Shown here: piece after piece, positions 28,001 through 36,694 of the stretch
Layout: each line of letters begins with the position of its first letter
Numbering within the stretch: the first letter of the stretch is position 1
Assembly (NCBI GenBank): GCA_015062045.1
Contig: SUVJ01000011.1
Location: forward strand, 1-44,519
Length of the DNA: 44,519 nt
Direction: 5' to 3'
DNA from: Akkermansiaceae bacterium
GTDB taxonomy: Bacteria; Verrucomicrobiota; Verrucomicrobiia; Verrucomicrobiales; Akkermansiaceae
Made by a program: the position numbers and the translations under genes
Notes under the pieces: model-generated
What the model saw: the letters and a program-made list of their open reading frames with translations, nothing else
The model's database searches: none
What the model was told of the DNA's origin: nothing

Positions 28001-28293
28001 GTACCGGGCTCAAAGATCACATTGAGAGAGCAGCTACCGTTGTTGGAGGACGTGGAGTTGATGTAGTCCATGCCCTGAATACCGGAGAGCTGCAACTCAA
28101 TGGGGGTAGCTACGGAGTCCGCTACCTCTTGAGCGTTAGCACCGGGGTAAGATGCACTCAGGTTAATCGTTACCGGAGCAATGTCGGGGTATTGTGAAAT
28201 CGGCAAGCCGAGCATGCAGATGATGCCCAGCATGGTCGTCACAATGGAGATAACGCCGGCGATAATCGGGTGTTTAATGAAGAATGGGGACAT
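25081..28293 (-). CDS. RND efflux pump inner-membrane transporter, AcrB/MexB (HAE1) family
   Basis: The 1070-residue protein is a proton-driven trimeric pump that exports drugs and other amphiphiles from the periplasm. It begins MSPFFIKHPIIAGVISI, as in AcrB. TM4 carries the proton-relay pair DD in AIGLVVDDAIVVVEAVE (about residue 405), and TM10 has the partner Lys in LVGLAAKNAILIVEFA. The porter domains include YPGANAQEV and ATSQLPNVV regions typical of HAE1. It lies 13 bases downstream of its adaptor gene, which is a tandem fusion. No TolC-like outer-membrane channel gene is nearby. A strong terminator follows. Confidence 0.95.
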   Translation of the reverse strand: MSPFFIKHPIIAGVISIVTTMLGIICMLGLPISQYPDIAPVTINLSASYPGANAQEVADSVATPIELQLSGIQGMDYINSTSSNNGSCSLNVIFEPGTDANTNQQLTYMKYSQATSQLPNVVSQMGITIKQSSGLPMMLYAIDSPEGFFNPIDLTGYAYLNLVDPAKRVEGVGDVMVFGGRYAVRIWLDSEKMAQKNISVDQVYNAVNSQNAINPGGAVGAEPMPDGQEFTYTIRNKGRMESIDEFKDIIVHQSGTQSVRLKDVAKIELGSQSYSLAGRIGQSDVGHSRPGTVLAIYQAADANALETVARLRELFKQKEAIMPEGMRGFVALDTTTSVSDSIDEIIHTLFEALVLVAFVVFLFLQGWRATLIPLIAVPVSLVTTFCFFPILGFSLNTICLLGMVLAIGLVVDDAIVVVEAVEAHMENGMNAREATFAAMKEVSGPVVAIALVLAAVFLPSVLLPGITGTLFQQFAVTIAISMLISAFNALTLSPALSALMLKPKKEHKSLLTPFYNGFNKVYDKVAGVFASCCGFLCRNLTIAMTALVGLGVLIIPTAKQVPGGFLPAEDQGFLIAGVIMNPGVSLQRLVEQSPIVEKTLLADPATDTVVSIIGMNLVIGVQTTNAMTYFVKLKDFEDRPEMENGEKPTANDLLKRMNAALATCGVDGMVFMTTPPAIPGVGTGNDISFVLEDLEGQGVATLYKEVKKLEAALNAHPAIELASDMMLPAVPQKSIAIDKEKCLAQGVNYASANALLQCFNGSRFVNYYTQFGQQWQVYMQADGVHRVNTDQIANFYITNAKGEQVPLDTLVAISDIADTEFVLHNSNYNAGRITVKPAAGYSSAQAMAAIEEVFAESMDVTKFAMEYVDMSFQEKKVQDGLGLGTIFTLSGVFAFLIMAALYEKWTLPIAIFLSVPIAVLGAFVGLWMFGLTLDIYAQIGLVMLVGLAAKNAILIVEFAVLQMERGQSLIDAAVTAARMRLRPILMTSFAFILGCVPLLTAEGAGALARNAIGVVVVVGMSVASLIGVFFIPCSFVFVMKLFRSKIEKAEHGADPDEVSAYAKLEASEHN

Positions 28294-28306
28294 AATGGCT
28301 CAGGTA

Positions 28307-31018
28307 TCAGAATTTGTTAAGAGTGGGTACGGGAGACTTATCTGCCGTGACGGAGGGTTCTACCGTTTTGGGTGCAGAGTATATGAAATCCCGCGGTGCA
28401 AGCTTGTTGCCACGCCCGTTGACTTGCATGTTCTTTTGCATAGCCATGGCTGCCGGTATAGTACCTTCCACCACAACTTGCACTTGTGAGGGGTCTGTGT
28501 AACCCATTTGTTGCAGGATTGCGGGATTAAACTCCACAATTTGCATGGGTTGTATCACTTCCTTGCCATCTGCGCCCGTTACGGGCAGGGCTACCAAGGG
28601 GCCGCGTTTAATCGGCAGGGCACTTGGGGCGCCATCCGGACCGACTAAAAGGATAATATCCATACCCTGTGCGTTCATCGGGGCACGGGCCGGAACCAGG
28701 AATGCGCCCTTGCGCTCATCCAGCCCGGCGCGTACTGTTACCGGCATACCACTGCGCAGGCCGTTGGTTACGTTGGCAACCTCGCCGATAATGCCGAAGG
28801 TGCCGGTGCTCTTTTTCACCACGTTATCCGGGGAAACAATCTTGCCCTTAGCGGGGTATACTGAGCCGTCCTCCAGCAGGATGTCAAACTCCATGCCGCC
28901 GTTAGGATTGTTCTTGCCTACCTTATCGCTGATTTTGAGGGCATCTCTGCCGCTTACCTGAAAATCCACTCGAATGGGGTCCACAGAGGAAAGTGTTACC
29001 AACGCCTCAGCGTTTGTGGGGCTTACCAAAGAGCCGATGGACGGCTTGCTGATGCCGGCTCTACCCTTAAACGGTGCTTTAATGGTGGTGTATCCCAGGT
29101 TAATTTCTGCCGTTTGAACAGCTGCCTTCATCTGCTCAATGGTGGCATCAGCCTTGCGTAATGCTGCCGTTTTGGTTTGTACGGCACTGCGGGCATCCGT
29201 AATATCTTTTTCTGCTACGGCGCCGTGGGTGGTTTCGTTGGCCTTGGTGTAGCGCTCCAAGTCGCTTTGCGCTTTACTCAGCTCTACGGTTGCCGCCTCT
29301 TTTTGTGCAATGGCGGCATCTAAGTTGGCTTTTGCCTGTGCAAGAGCCGCCTCATACGGGGCAGGGTCTATGGTAAAGAGCACATCATCCTTGTTTACAA
29401 TGGTGCCGTTGCGGAAATGCTGCTTGAGGAGGAACCCGTTGATTTGCGGGCGAATCTCCGTCTCTTCCTTGCCTCGCAAGGTGCCATACCAGTCCATCGG
29501 CACGCTTATGTCTCTTTGTATCAGCTTTGTTACCTTAACGGGCACAGGCGGTTGCGTGGCCTTAATGCTCATATCCGGCTTTTTATGCAGGGTTGCCGGG
29601 TCAACCTCTACCGGCTTAAAGGTAAGAGCCTCCGTTTTGATGGTTGCGGGCTTTACGGTGTCGGGGGAGGGCAGTTTGTCCTCCAGCCCCACGCTGACGA
29701 GAATGGTGCTCAGCAGGCTATCTTCCTGTTCCTTCAGGGCGTCCTCCATCTCTTTCTTCGTTTGAGAGAGGCGAGAGTTTGCGGAGGAGATATTCATAGC
29801 CAGCACGCCGTTATCGGCATCTGCCACTACGGGTACTTGGCTTGCATCTTCATAACCGAAAGATTTGAACGACTCTGTAAGTGATTTGTCGTTATAACCG
29901 GTTACCGCAATAAGCTTTTGGGTGGATTTGTAGCCATTGCTTTCTTCCACCTCAACCTCATAGCTGCCTTCAATGGTTACGGGCAGAGAGTGCGGCACAT
30001 TCTGCTTATCCACTATCAGAATGAAGTTGTTACGCATGACGCTGCGGATGGCGCTTTCCGGCACTAACAAGGCTTCCCTTTCTTCAAGCGGAATGCGCAC
30101 ATTAATTTTCATACCACCTCGCAATTTGCGCTCGGTATTGTCAACTTCACCCACAATGTCAATAAGGCCCGTGGTATCCACTTTGCTGTTCATGGAAAGC
30201 AATTTACCCTTGTGCTCGTAGACAGAGCCGTCCTCCAAAAGCAACTCAAACTGCGGGGAGGCGTTTTGAAGGTTGGGGTCCTGCTTGCCGGACTCTACCT
30301 GACCATATTTCTTGAAGGAATCCAGCAAGGCATCACTATTGATGGAGAAGTCTACTCTCAGCGGCCCGTTGGAGGTAATGTTACCCAGCTTGGTAGCAGG
30401 GCTGACCAACGCGCCCACAGAGATGTTGGAGGTGCCGACAAAACCTGCATACGGAGCTTTTACCGCAGCGTAGTCCAGGTTGATTTCTGCGGACATAACG
30501 GCGGCTTCCTGCTGTTTGATATCTGCCAGGCAGGCATCCACCTTGGCTTTAGCCGCACTTAAATTGTGCTGGGCATCTGTCAATTGCTTATCAGATACAG
30601 CCCCTGTTTTTGAAAGCTGCTCGTAGCGTTCAACATCCAATTGGATTTGCTCTTTAGTTACAGTAGCTTGCTCTAAGGAGGCTTTGGCTGCTTCCAGATT
30701 AGCCTGTGCACGTGCCAAGTCTGCTTCAAAAGGCTTGGGGTCTATCTGGTAAATGACCTCACCTTCCTCCACATATTGGCCTTCTTTGTATGAAACGATA
30801 AAGCCCGTGACTCTCGGATAAAGATCTGTATCTTGCACGCCGCGAAGATACCCCATCCATACGCCGGTGTCTGTAACGGTTTTCTTTTGGATGGGAAATA
30901 CCTTAACGGTGCGTTCCTGCGCTGTGGCACTGTTCTTTTCTGCGTCTGAGCAGGAGGTCAATACCAATCCTGCGGCGCATAGACTGAGAGCCAGTGCTGT
31001 TATGGTGTTTCGGGTCAT
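28307..31018 (-). CDS. Tandem fusion of two RND periplasmic adaptor (membrane fusion) proteins
   Basis: The ATG at 31018 gives 903 residues starting with a lipoprotein signal (ALALSLCAAGLVLTSC). The frame opens at 31105, but the added part crosses the end of the upstream gene. The first adaptor unit (about 40-400) has GYLRGVQDTDLYPRVTGFI, the hairpin (QANLEAAKASLEQA) and LDYAAVKAPYAGFVGTSNIS. After a linker of roughly 80 residues, a second full unit (about 490-860) repeats every block: YGTLRGKEETEIRPQINGFL, QAKANLDAAIAQKEAA, LGYTTIKAPFKGRAGISKPS, then ILLEDGSVYPAKGKI, matching ILLEDGSVYEHKGKL of the first. Adaptors of this family work as six protomers per pump trimer. Three fused chains would supply six. 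The fusion is continuous in one frame and not a pseudogene. Confidence 0.9.
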   Translation of the reverse strand: MTRNTITALALSLCAAGLVLTSCSDAEKNSATAQERTVKVFPIQKKTVTDTGVWMGYLRGVQDTDLYPRVTGFIVSYKEGQYVEEGEVIYQIDPKPFEADLARAQANLEAAKASLEQATVTKEQIQLDVERYEQLSKTGAVSDKQLTDAQHNLSAAKAKVDACLADIKQQEAAVMSAEINLDYAAVKAPYAGFVGTSNISVGALVSPATKLGNITSNGPLRVDFSINSDALLDSFKKYGQVESGKQDPNLQNASPQFELLLEDGSVYEHKGKLLSMNSKVDTTGLIDIVGEVDNTERKLRGGMKINVRIPLEEREALLVPESAIRSVMRNNFILIVDKQNVPHSLPVTIEGSYEVEVEESNGYKSTQKLIAVTGYNDKSLTESFKSFGYEDASQVPVVADADNGVLAMNISSANSRLSQTKKEMEDALKEQEDSLLSTILVSVGLEDKLPSPDTVKPATIKTEALTFKPVEVDPATLHKKPDMSIKATQPPVPVKVTKLIQRDISVPMDWYGTLRGKEETEIRPQINGFLLKQHFRNGTIVNKDDVLFTIDPAPYEAALAQAKANLDAAIAQKEAATVELSKAQSDLERYTKANETTHGAVAEKDITDARSAVQTKTAALRKADATIEQMKAAVQTAEINLGYTTIKAPFKGRAGISKPSIGSLVSPTNAEALVTLSSVDPIRVDFQVSGRDALKISDKVGKNNPNGGMEFDILLEDGSVYPAKGKIVSPDNVVKKSTGTFGIIGEVANVTNGLRSGMPVTVRAGLDERKGAFLVPARAPMNAQGMDIILLVGPDGAPSALPIKRGPLVALPVTGADGKEVIQPMQIVEFNPAILQQMGYTDPSQVQVVVEGTIPAAMAMQKNMQVNGRGNKLAPRDFIYSAPKTVEPSVTADKSPVPTLNKF

Positions 31019-31040
31019 ATAACGAATAGTGTGTGTAAAA

Positions 31041-31517
31041 TTATGAACATCCTCTGGACATGAGAATGAAGACAATGAAGATAACTGTGATGATGGTGCC
31101 GACACCTATGCCTTCCTCTTCCTTTTTCTTTCTGCCGCCGATAACCGTAGGGGCTTTCTTGCGTGGGGTAGGGGCAGCGGACGGAACGGGGGGTAAATAA
31201 GTATCCGTATAGATGGGCTCAGGCGTTTGATTTGTCTGCGTGTAGGTGGGCGGGGTATATGCAGGTGGCTGCGGGGGCGTTTGCCTGTGATAATGCTTTT
31301 GTTTAGGCTTATGACGAGTAGGAGCTGTCGCAACAGGGGGCGTTTGTACCGGCAGAGAGGACAAGGAATGCTGGTGTGCCGCAAATTCCCTGGCTCGGGT
31401 CTCTTGCTCCGCTACCATGCAGTTGAGCTTTTTAACTAAATCCTGAGACATGGCTTCCAGCGCCAAGCGCTGAGGCTCTGTCGTTACATGTTCTGTGGGG
31501 GGAGCTTCTCGTTTCAT
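31041..31517 (-). CDS. Proline-rich, C-terminally anchored membrane protein of unknown function
   Basis: The 158-residue protein starts with a helical charged region (LALEAMSQDLVKKLNCMVAEQ), continues with a long proline/threonine-rich stretch with tyrosines (about residues 55-115), then a lysine-rich patch (GGRKKKEEEG) and a C-terminal hydrophobic segment (VGTIITVIFIVFILMSRG). It looks tail-anchored, with the bulk in the cytoplasm, since the basic patch flanks the helix on that side. It sits between the DUF5069-like gene (17-base gap) and the pump adaptor (22-base gap) on the same strand, so all may share the promoter at 32139-32168. I recognise no family. Confidence 0.65.
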   Translation of the reverse strand: MKREAPPTEHVTTEPQRLALEAMSQDLVKKLNCMVAEQETRAREFAAHQHSLSSLPVQTPPVATAPTRHKPKQKHYHRQTPPQPPAYTPPTYTQTNQTPEPIYTDTYLPPVPSAAPTPRKKAPTVIGGRKKKEEEGIGVGTIITVIFIVFILMSRGCS

Positions 31518-31534
31518 GGGTGGATGGGGTAAAA

Positions 31535-32131
31535 TCAGTCTAACGGCAGTTCTTTTTGCACGGCTCTGGGTACCTCCGGCATTTTTTTGCTCGGGTTCTT
31601 TTTGCGTGCCGCGTTAATGGCATTGATAACTGTTGTGATAATGCGTTGACGGTCACCATGTGCTGCCCAGGTAAGGTGCAGAAAATCCGCTGGGTGAATA
31701 TCGCCGTGTGTTCTCAAAAACTCACGGTCTTTCGCGCAGTAGAACATTAAGTCATCCCCGAGGGTGCCGTGCAATTTGGCTTCTGCCTTGCGCATGATTC
31801 GCGGTAGATATTTAATCTCCTGAAAATCGTCCTCCTCCGAGGGTAAATCTGCCTCCGTTATAGGTTGAGCGTTGCCGAATATGCCGCGCTGAGACGTTAC
31901 AAAGAAACACCGCCGCGTTGCGGCTATTAACAAAATGGTGGATGGAGACGGATCCCCCAATGTGGCATAATCTCTCACATAGGCATACATCTCAGCAGGT
32001 TTGTAGCCAATCTCTGCAAGAAACTCACATTCAGCAGGAAGGAAAAACGCGGATGCCGGAGTATTCGGCTGCTCGTGAAAGCGAGCCACTGAATCTCTCA
32101 GCAGAGCCATAAATGTGTTATCCCATTCCAT
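31535..32131 (-). CDS. DUF5069-like protein
   Basis: The 198-residue soluble protein has an N-terminal part with ECEFLAEIGYKPAEMYAYV and PSPSTILLIAATRRCFFV, and a C-terminal part LPRIMRKAEAKLHGTLGDDL followed by FLRTHGDIHPADFLHL. The second part fits my memory of DUF5069 ('LARMIDKARAKLAGTLGE'), a small uncharacterised family common in Verrucomicrobia. There is no signal peptide and no known enzymatic motif. It is the first gene of the run leading to the RND pump, behind a promoter whose -10 box ends seven bases before the ATG. The domain name is from recollection; the gene itself is secure. Confidence 0.75.
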   Translation of the reverse strand: MEWDNTFMALLRDSVARFHEQPNTPASAFFLPAECEFLAEIGYKPAEMYAYVRDYATLGDPSPSTILLIAATRRCFFVTSQRGIFGNAQPITEADLPSEEDDFQEIKYLPRIMRKAEAKLHGTLGDDLMFYCAKDREFLRTHGDIHPADFLHLTWAAHGDRQRIITTVINAINAARKKNPSKKMPEVPRAVQKELPLD

Positions 32132-32138
32132 GCGCGCG

Positions 32139-32168
32139 ATTATATAGCATGGTGGTATGATATGGCAA
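32139..32168 (-). promoter_or_regulatory. Promoter predicting a leaderless transcript for the DUF5069-like gene and pump run
   Basis: On the minus strand TTGCCA (32163-32168), an 18-base spacer and a perfect TATAAT (32139-32144) are followed by CGCGCGC and the ATG at 32131. Confidence 0.65.
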
Positions 32169-32318
32169 GTATAAATCGTGACTTTATTGTGTTATTAATA
32201 TCTCGGAGTCTCCGCTGGATAGGTGGCGGAATAAATAACCAGAGAATGACAGCCTATAAGCTTGCCAAAGCGGAGAGTAGCAGGCACACTGTAAGCGTTG
32301 AGTGCAATTGAACAGAAA

Positions 32319-33137
32319 ATGATTAAACCGTGGTGGATGCTCCCCTATTTGTGGGGGGTGGATGTTGCGGTGGTTGCACTTTGCTGGGGTGTCATGATAG
32401 CGGCACTGTTCGGCATATCGTTATTGACGTTCGGTCCGTTGCTCCTATTGTTTGGTATGGTATGGTGCTATACGTTGACAACACGGGTGCTGCGGGCTTT
32501 GTTAGGAAGAGCTGATGTGCCGTATGCAGAGTATTACAGGGGGCACGTGTTCCCTATGTTGCTGGTGGCTTTGTGTGTGTTGTTGACCACCCTTTGGTTG
32601 TTGTTTTTTAATGTGGGGCAGTATTTGATAGCGTTTTTCACCATCCCGATGGTGGTGATTATGCTGAAGCATGCGCTTTTACTGAAAAAGATACCATACT
32701 TCAGGGAGCTGGTTACGGCTGCGGCTTTTGTGTTTGCCTGTGCTGTGCCGGCGTATTTCTACGGGTTTGTGTATGCACCGTTACAAATATTGGCAAACTC
32801 TCACCTGTGGTGTTTGATTTGTTTGTTTTTATTATTCAATGTGGAGCGATATAAGCCGTTGAGCGGGGAGGCAGTGGTGCGCTCCGTTCATTATGTACAG
32901 GCAGGTTTAGTGGTGTTGTTTATACCATGTGCTTATATGGTGTTGTCACATCATGTCAGCATTTACGAGCATCATTTTTTCGGGGCGATATGTTTGGCTG
33001 CGGCATGCTTGCATATACTGAGCAGATTGCGATTCCGGTTGAAAGAGAATGTATGGCAAGCCGTCAGCTGGCCGGCCATGGCTATACCGGCACTGTTGGG
33101 TGTATTACTTTATGCCCCCGAGACCTGGTTTAATTGA
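32319..33137 (+). CDS. Polytopic membrane protein, possibly UbiA-superfamily-like
   Basis: The start is ATG at 32319 (272 residues); a TTG at 32298 would add seven. About eight membrane helices fill the protein. The segment VVIMLKHALLLKKIPYFREL, and the short loop FNVERYKPLSGEAVVR after a later helix, resemble the layout of UbiA prenyltransferases ('LKRIPLLKEL' and the second Asp-rich loop). The Asp-rich DxxxD motifs that bind prenyl diphosphate are not present. It lies next to the menaquinone genes, where a MenA prenyltransferase would make sense, but without those motifs I cannot call it MenA. Its 3' end overlaps the convergent menC gene by 28 bases. The family assignment is weak. Confidence 0.6.
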   Translation: MIKPWWMLPYLWGVDVAVVALCWGVMIAALFGISLLTFGPLLLLFGMVWCYTLTTRVLRALLGRADVPYAEYYRGHVFPMLLVALCVLLTTLWLLFFNVGQYLIAFFTIPMVVIMLKHALLLKKIPYFRELVTAAAFVFACAVPAYFYGFVYAPLQILANSHLWCLICLFLLFNVERYKPLSGEAVVRSVHYVQAGLVVLFIPCAYMVLSHHVSIYEHHFFGAICLAAACLHILSRLRFRLKENVWQAVSWPAMAIPALLGVLLYAPETWFN

Positions 33138-34153
33138 AACCGGAGCTCTGTACCCGCTAATTGTACGGCAGCGGGCATATCATCGTAAAACAATTTACCC
33201 GTGCCCAAACCTTGCAGGGTGCGTGGTGCTGCGTAACCACACCACTCCGCCAATGCCGTAAGGCCTATGCGGCTCTCAAGCGCGGAGTTAACCCACCAGG
33301 CAATGTGACGCTCCGCCGCTGCCTTTGCCCAGGTTTCTGCGGCTAAAAGCCCACCGTGCAGAGACGGTTTAATGACAATGGCTTGCGGTTGCAAAGTATC
33401 CAGCAGCATCTCTGCGTTGTGGGTGTGTATTAACTCCTCATCCAAGGCAATGGGCAAGGGGCTTTGCCTGCAAAGCTCTGCCATGTGCTGCCATTGTTGC
33501 GGGGGGATTGGTTGCTCAATACAGCTGATGCCCGAATTGGCTAAAGCTTCCAGTTTGGCTAAAGCATTTTCTGCGTTAAAAGCACCGTTAGCATCCACAC
33601 GAATCTCTGCCCCGGGAAAAGCTCTGTGTGCTTCATTCAGCATTTGCAATTCTTGCTCAAAGGGGTGTGCACCCTCTTTCATTTTAAGGCACGTAAACCC
33701 TTGCCGAATGGCATCGTGCATCTTGCGGAGCATGGTGTCGATATCTGCCATCCAAATGAGACCATGAATGGGGATACCCTCCTCACCTCGGGAAAAGGGG
33801 GTGTTCCATCTGCTCAGCCCTCCGTTTAAGGCTGCTATCACAGCGGTTTCCAGCCCGAAACGAATGGGGGATGGCGCCTTTGACAAGCAGCGGAGCGATT
33901 GTTGCCGTTCTACCTGCTCACACCAATATTGTAATTGCGGCTCCGTAAGTTCCGGCAGCAGACCGGGCATGACACAGCATTCTCCATACCCTGTGCCATT
34001 TGCGCATGCTGCCTCAATAATGAAGGTGCAGCGTTGCGATAATGCACCGCGGGATGTTGTTGCCGGAGTGCGAAAATGCAGCACCCGCTGCTGCCACCGC
34101 AGAGCAATGTGCAACGGGAACTGAAACAGCGGAGCTGTGTCGATGAACTGCAT
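33110..34153 (-). CDS. menC: o-Succinylbenzoate synthase
   Basis: The enzyme dehydrates SHCHC to o-succinylbenzoate in menaquinone synthesis. The 347-residue protein belongs to the enolase superfamily. Catalytic residues are visible: K157 and K159 in CLKMKEG, metal ligands D187 (VDANGAF), E213 (CIEQPIP) and D238 (ALDEE), and K262 (IKPSLHGG). The start overlaps the menB stop by one base (TGATG), so it is the last gene of a coupled menD-menB-menC operon. Its 3' end overlaps the opposing membrane-protein gene by 28 bases. Confidence 0.93.
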   Translation of the reverse strand: MQFIDTAPLFQFPLHIALRWQQRVLHFRTPATTSRGALSQRCTFIIEAACANGTGYGECCVMPGLLPELTEPQLQYWCEQVERQQSLRCLSKAPSPIRFGLETAVIAALNGGLSRWNTPFSRGEEGIPIHGLIWMADIDTMLRKMHDAIRQGFTCLKMKEGAHPFEQELQMLNEAHRAFPGAEIRVDANGAFNAENALAKLEALANSGISCIEQPIPPQQWQHMAELCRQSPLPIALDEELIHTHNAEMLLDTLQPQAIVIKPSLHGGLLAAETWAKAAAERHIAWWVNSALESRIGLTALAEWCGYAAPRTLQGLGTGKLFYDDMPAAVQLAGTELRFQLNQVSGA

Positions 34154-34971
34154 CAGGGCATCTTGGGATATTTCGAGAAGTCCGGCTTGCGTTTCTCCAA
34201 GAATGCGCGTGAGCCTTCGTGTGCTTCATCGCACATGTAAAAGAGCATGGTGGCATCCCCCGCCAATTCTTGGATGCCGGCTTGCCCGTCGAGCTCGGCA
34301 TTCAGCCCGGCTTTTATCATGCGCAAGGCAATGGGGGAGTGCTGCATCATTTCCTCTGCCCATTGCACATATTCATCCTCCAGCTGTTCCAAGGGTACAA
34401 CTTTGTTGACCAATCCCATCTCCAAGGCCTCTTGTGCGTTGTATTTACGGCACAGAAACCAGATTTCGCGCGTTTTCTTTTGTCCGATGCATCGGGCCAT
34501 GTATGAGGAGCCGAACCCTGCATCAAAACTGCCGACACGGGGGCCCGTTTGCCCGAATACGGCGTTTTGAGAGGCGATGGAAAGGTCACACACCACATGC
34601 AATACATGCCCGCCACCTATGGCAAAGCCGTTAACAGCTGCAATCACGGGTTTGGGCAGGGAGCGGATTTGTTTTTGTACATCCAATACGGAGAGGCGGG
34701 GGATACCCTGTTGGTCTACATAGCCGCCGTAGCCTTTTACATTCATGTCTCCACCGGCACAGAAAGCGACCTCGCCGGCTCCGGTAAGCACGACAACACA
34801 AACATCCTGCATTTCACGGCACAGGCGCAGGGCATCGCTCATTTCTGCCGTGGTAAGCGGCGTAAAGGCGTTGCGATATCTCTCTCGGTTGATGGTAATG
34901 CGGGCTATGCCGCCGTATTGCTCAAAAAGAATCTCCTCGTATTGCTTGATGGTTTTCCACTCTCTTTTCAT
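34153..34971 (-). CDS. menB: 1,4-dihydroxy-2-naphthoyl-CoA synthase
   Basis: The enzyme closes the second ring in menaquinone synthesis from o-succinylbenzoyl-CoA. It is a crotonase-fold protein of 272 residues from the ATG at 34971; a TTG two codons earlier is possible. Family blocks are [24 protein letters not shown] (oxyanion loop), [40 protein letters not shown] (the MenB-specific loop) and [11 protein letters not shown]. It lies between menD (2-base gap) and menC (1-base overlap). menE, menH and menF are not in the window. Confidence 0.95.
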   Translation of the reverse strand: MKREWKTIKQYEEILFEQYGGIARITINRERYRNAFTPLTTAEMSDALRLCREMQDVCVVVLTGAGEVAFCAGGDMNVKGYGGYVDQQGIPRLSVLDVQKQIRSLPKPVIAAVNGFAIGGGHVLHVVCDLSIASQNAVFGQTGPRVGSFDAGFGSSYMARCIGQKKTREIWFLCRKYNAQEALEMGLVNKVVPLEQLEDEYVQWAEEMMQHSPIALRMIKAGLNAELDGQAGIQELAGDATMLFYMCDEAHEGSRAFLEKRKPDFSKYPKMP

Positions 34972-34973
34972 AA

Positions 34974-36587
34974 TCAATGTTCTTTGTAAAAGTTTTTTAA
35001 GATTTGCGCATCTTTTTCACTGTCGGTAAAGGCCTCCACCAACACGGGGCGTTTGTGGTGATTCAAGAGGGCATCCAGCGCAGTAGCCCAATCCTCTGCA
35101 TTGCTGACGCTGTGGTACTCAAACCCGCGGTCTGTTGCCCATGCCTCTGCCGTGGCCTCATGCGGGCCGTTAACGCAATCACAATTCGGTGCGCCAATGG
35201 TTGAGAAGATGCCCCCGCAGCCGTTGTTGAGTAGCAGAATGCGCATATTGGCAGTGATGCCGTTTAGCCATAAGGCATTCATGTCGTAAAAGAAGCTCAG
35301 ATCCCCGATGATGAGGAACTGCGGGCGAGAATCCCCCATGGCGTAGCTCAAGGCGGTGGATAAAGAGCCTTCTATACCGTTTACACCGCGATTACACTCT
35401 ACCTGCACGCCCTGCGGTATGGGGAAGAGCCGCGCATAGCGCACGGCAGAGCTGTTGCCCAGGTGCAACACGCTTTGCTCGGGCAGGGCGGTTAATACAT
35501 CACCCACCAAGCTCATGCCGCAATACGGTGCTTTAAACTCTGCGGGGGCGGTAAGCCATAAGCGGCGGTAGCTTTCATCCCCTTCCTCTGCAAATGCACC
35601 CAACAGCTCCAGTAATTCACTGATATCTCCCTCAATAATGCGGGTAAGACAGCAAAATGTATCACACACCTTGCCGTCTGCGCTCAAATGCCAATGCTCG
35701 GTGGGCGGGTTTTGTCGCAACATGCGTTTCATCCGTTTGGAGATAATATCCCCCCCCATGGTAATCAGCAAATCCGGTGAGGGAATATCCGGAAACTCGC
35801 TGTCAGGGCCAATCAGGGTGTCAGGCCGTGTGCAATCTGCCGTGGGGCAATTGCTGAGGTGCTCCCCCACCAAAGCAAAACTGTGATCTTCCGTCAACTC
35901 TATCGGAAAATTCTGGGTTTTGTCCATTTGCCCCATCAAAATCATGCGGCGGGGTAATACAGCCGTAATTTCCAGCAGCTCTTGTTCTTCATCTGCTGTC
36001 ATGTGTGCCAGCTCGGTACGGCGTATAACGCGTGGCATGGGCAGGGGGGTATCCGTTGTATCAAACAGGGGCTCACAAAGCGGTACGTTGATATGAACGG
36101 GGCCTCCGCCACGGTGAGTGAGCTCCAGCAGTGCCTCATTAATTAATCTGTTTGTGTACCATCCCTCAGGGTCATATTCCGGCAGCGCTGCACTCATACG
36201 AACCAAGGGGCCGAATACATTCGGTTGCGGTATTGTTTGCCCATCCTGCTGCCCAATCCACTCCGCAGGCCTGTCTGCGGAGATAACCAACAGCGGGATG
36301 TTACGGTAGGATGCCTCCGCTACAGCAGGGTGTAGATTTAATACGGCAGAGCCGGAGGTAACACAAACAGCAACAGCAGCCTGTGCTTGCATAGCCCAGC
36401 CGCAGGCTACGAACCCGGCACTGCGTTCATCCGTAACAAGTCTGCATTCTATATTTTCGCAAGCCTCCAGGGTAGCACAGATGGGGGCGTTTCTGCTACC
36501 CGGACACAACACACAGCGGGTTACACCATGAGCGGTCATCAAGGCCACCAGTTCGCGCACTACCTCTTTGCTACTTGTCTTTGCCAT
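34974..36587 (-). CDS. menD: SEPHCHC synthase (MenD)
   Basis: This thiamine-diphosphate enzyme adds 2-oxoglutarate to isochorismate, the first committed menaquinone step. The 537-residue protein starts [21 protein letters not shown] and has [49 protein letters not shown] and, for cofactor binding, [14 protein letters not shown] with [13 protein letters not shown]. All are MenD hallmarks. It is the first gene of menD-menB-menC. Its promoter ends six bases before the ATG, suggesting a leaderless message. Its cofactor is made by ThiL (16790-17674). Confidence 0.95.
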   Translation of the reverse strand: MAKTSSKEVVRELVALMTAHGVTRCVLCPGSRNAPICATLEACENIECRLVTDERSAGFVACGWAMQAQAAVAVCVTSGSAVLNLHPAVAEASYRNIPLLVISADRPAEWIGQQDGQTIPQPNVFGPLVRMSAALPEYDPEGWYTNRLINEALLELTHRGGGPVHINVPLCEPLFDTTDTPLPMPRVIRRTELAHMTADEEQELLEITAVLPRRMILMGQMDKTQNFPIELTEDHSFALVGEHLSNCPTADCTRPDTLIGPDSEFPDIPSPDLLITMGGDIISKRMKRMLRQNPPTEHWHLSADGKVCDTFCCLTRIIEGDISELLELLGAFAEEGDESYRRLWLTAPAEFKAPYCGMSLVGDVLTALPEQSVLHLGNSSAVRYARLFPIPQGVQVECNRGVNGIEGSLSTALSYAMGDSRPQFLIIGDLSFFYDMNALWLNGITANMRILLLNNGCGGIFSTIGAPNCDCVNGPHEATAEAWATDRGFEYHSVSNAEDWATALDALLNHHKRPVLVEAFTDSEKDAQILKNFYKEH

Positions 36588-36593
36588 GGCTGT

Positions 36594-36622
36594 ATTCTAC
36601 CACACAGAGCCAAGCGTGGCAA
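36594..36622 (-). promoter_or_regulatory. Promoter predicting a leaderless menD-menB-menC transcript
   Basis: On the minus strand TTGCCA (36617-36622), a 17-base spacer and TAGAAT (36594-36599) are followed by ACAGCC and the menD ATG at 36587. Confidence 0.6.
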
Positions 36623-36656
36623 GGGCTTTAGCACACAAAATCCGCCTGTATTTTGA

Positions 36657-36684
36657 TTGACTTTTCGCGAGATTATGGCAGAAT
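36657..36684 (+). promoter_or_regulatory. Promoter of nadE
   Basis: TTGACT (36657-36662), a 16-base spacer and CAGAAT (36679-36684) lie 10 bases before the ATG at 36695. The -10 context GGCAGAATAG is the same as at the amidase promoter (3749-3758). Confidence 0.6.
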
Positions 36685-36694
36685 AGGCGGTGAA

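Noticed and set aside
32209..32276. Eight-base inverted repeat TCTCCGCT / AGCGGAGA before the 32319 gene
   Set aside because: The arms are separated by about 52 bases with no supporting structure or T tract, which is too weak to call a terminator, operator or RNA.
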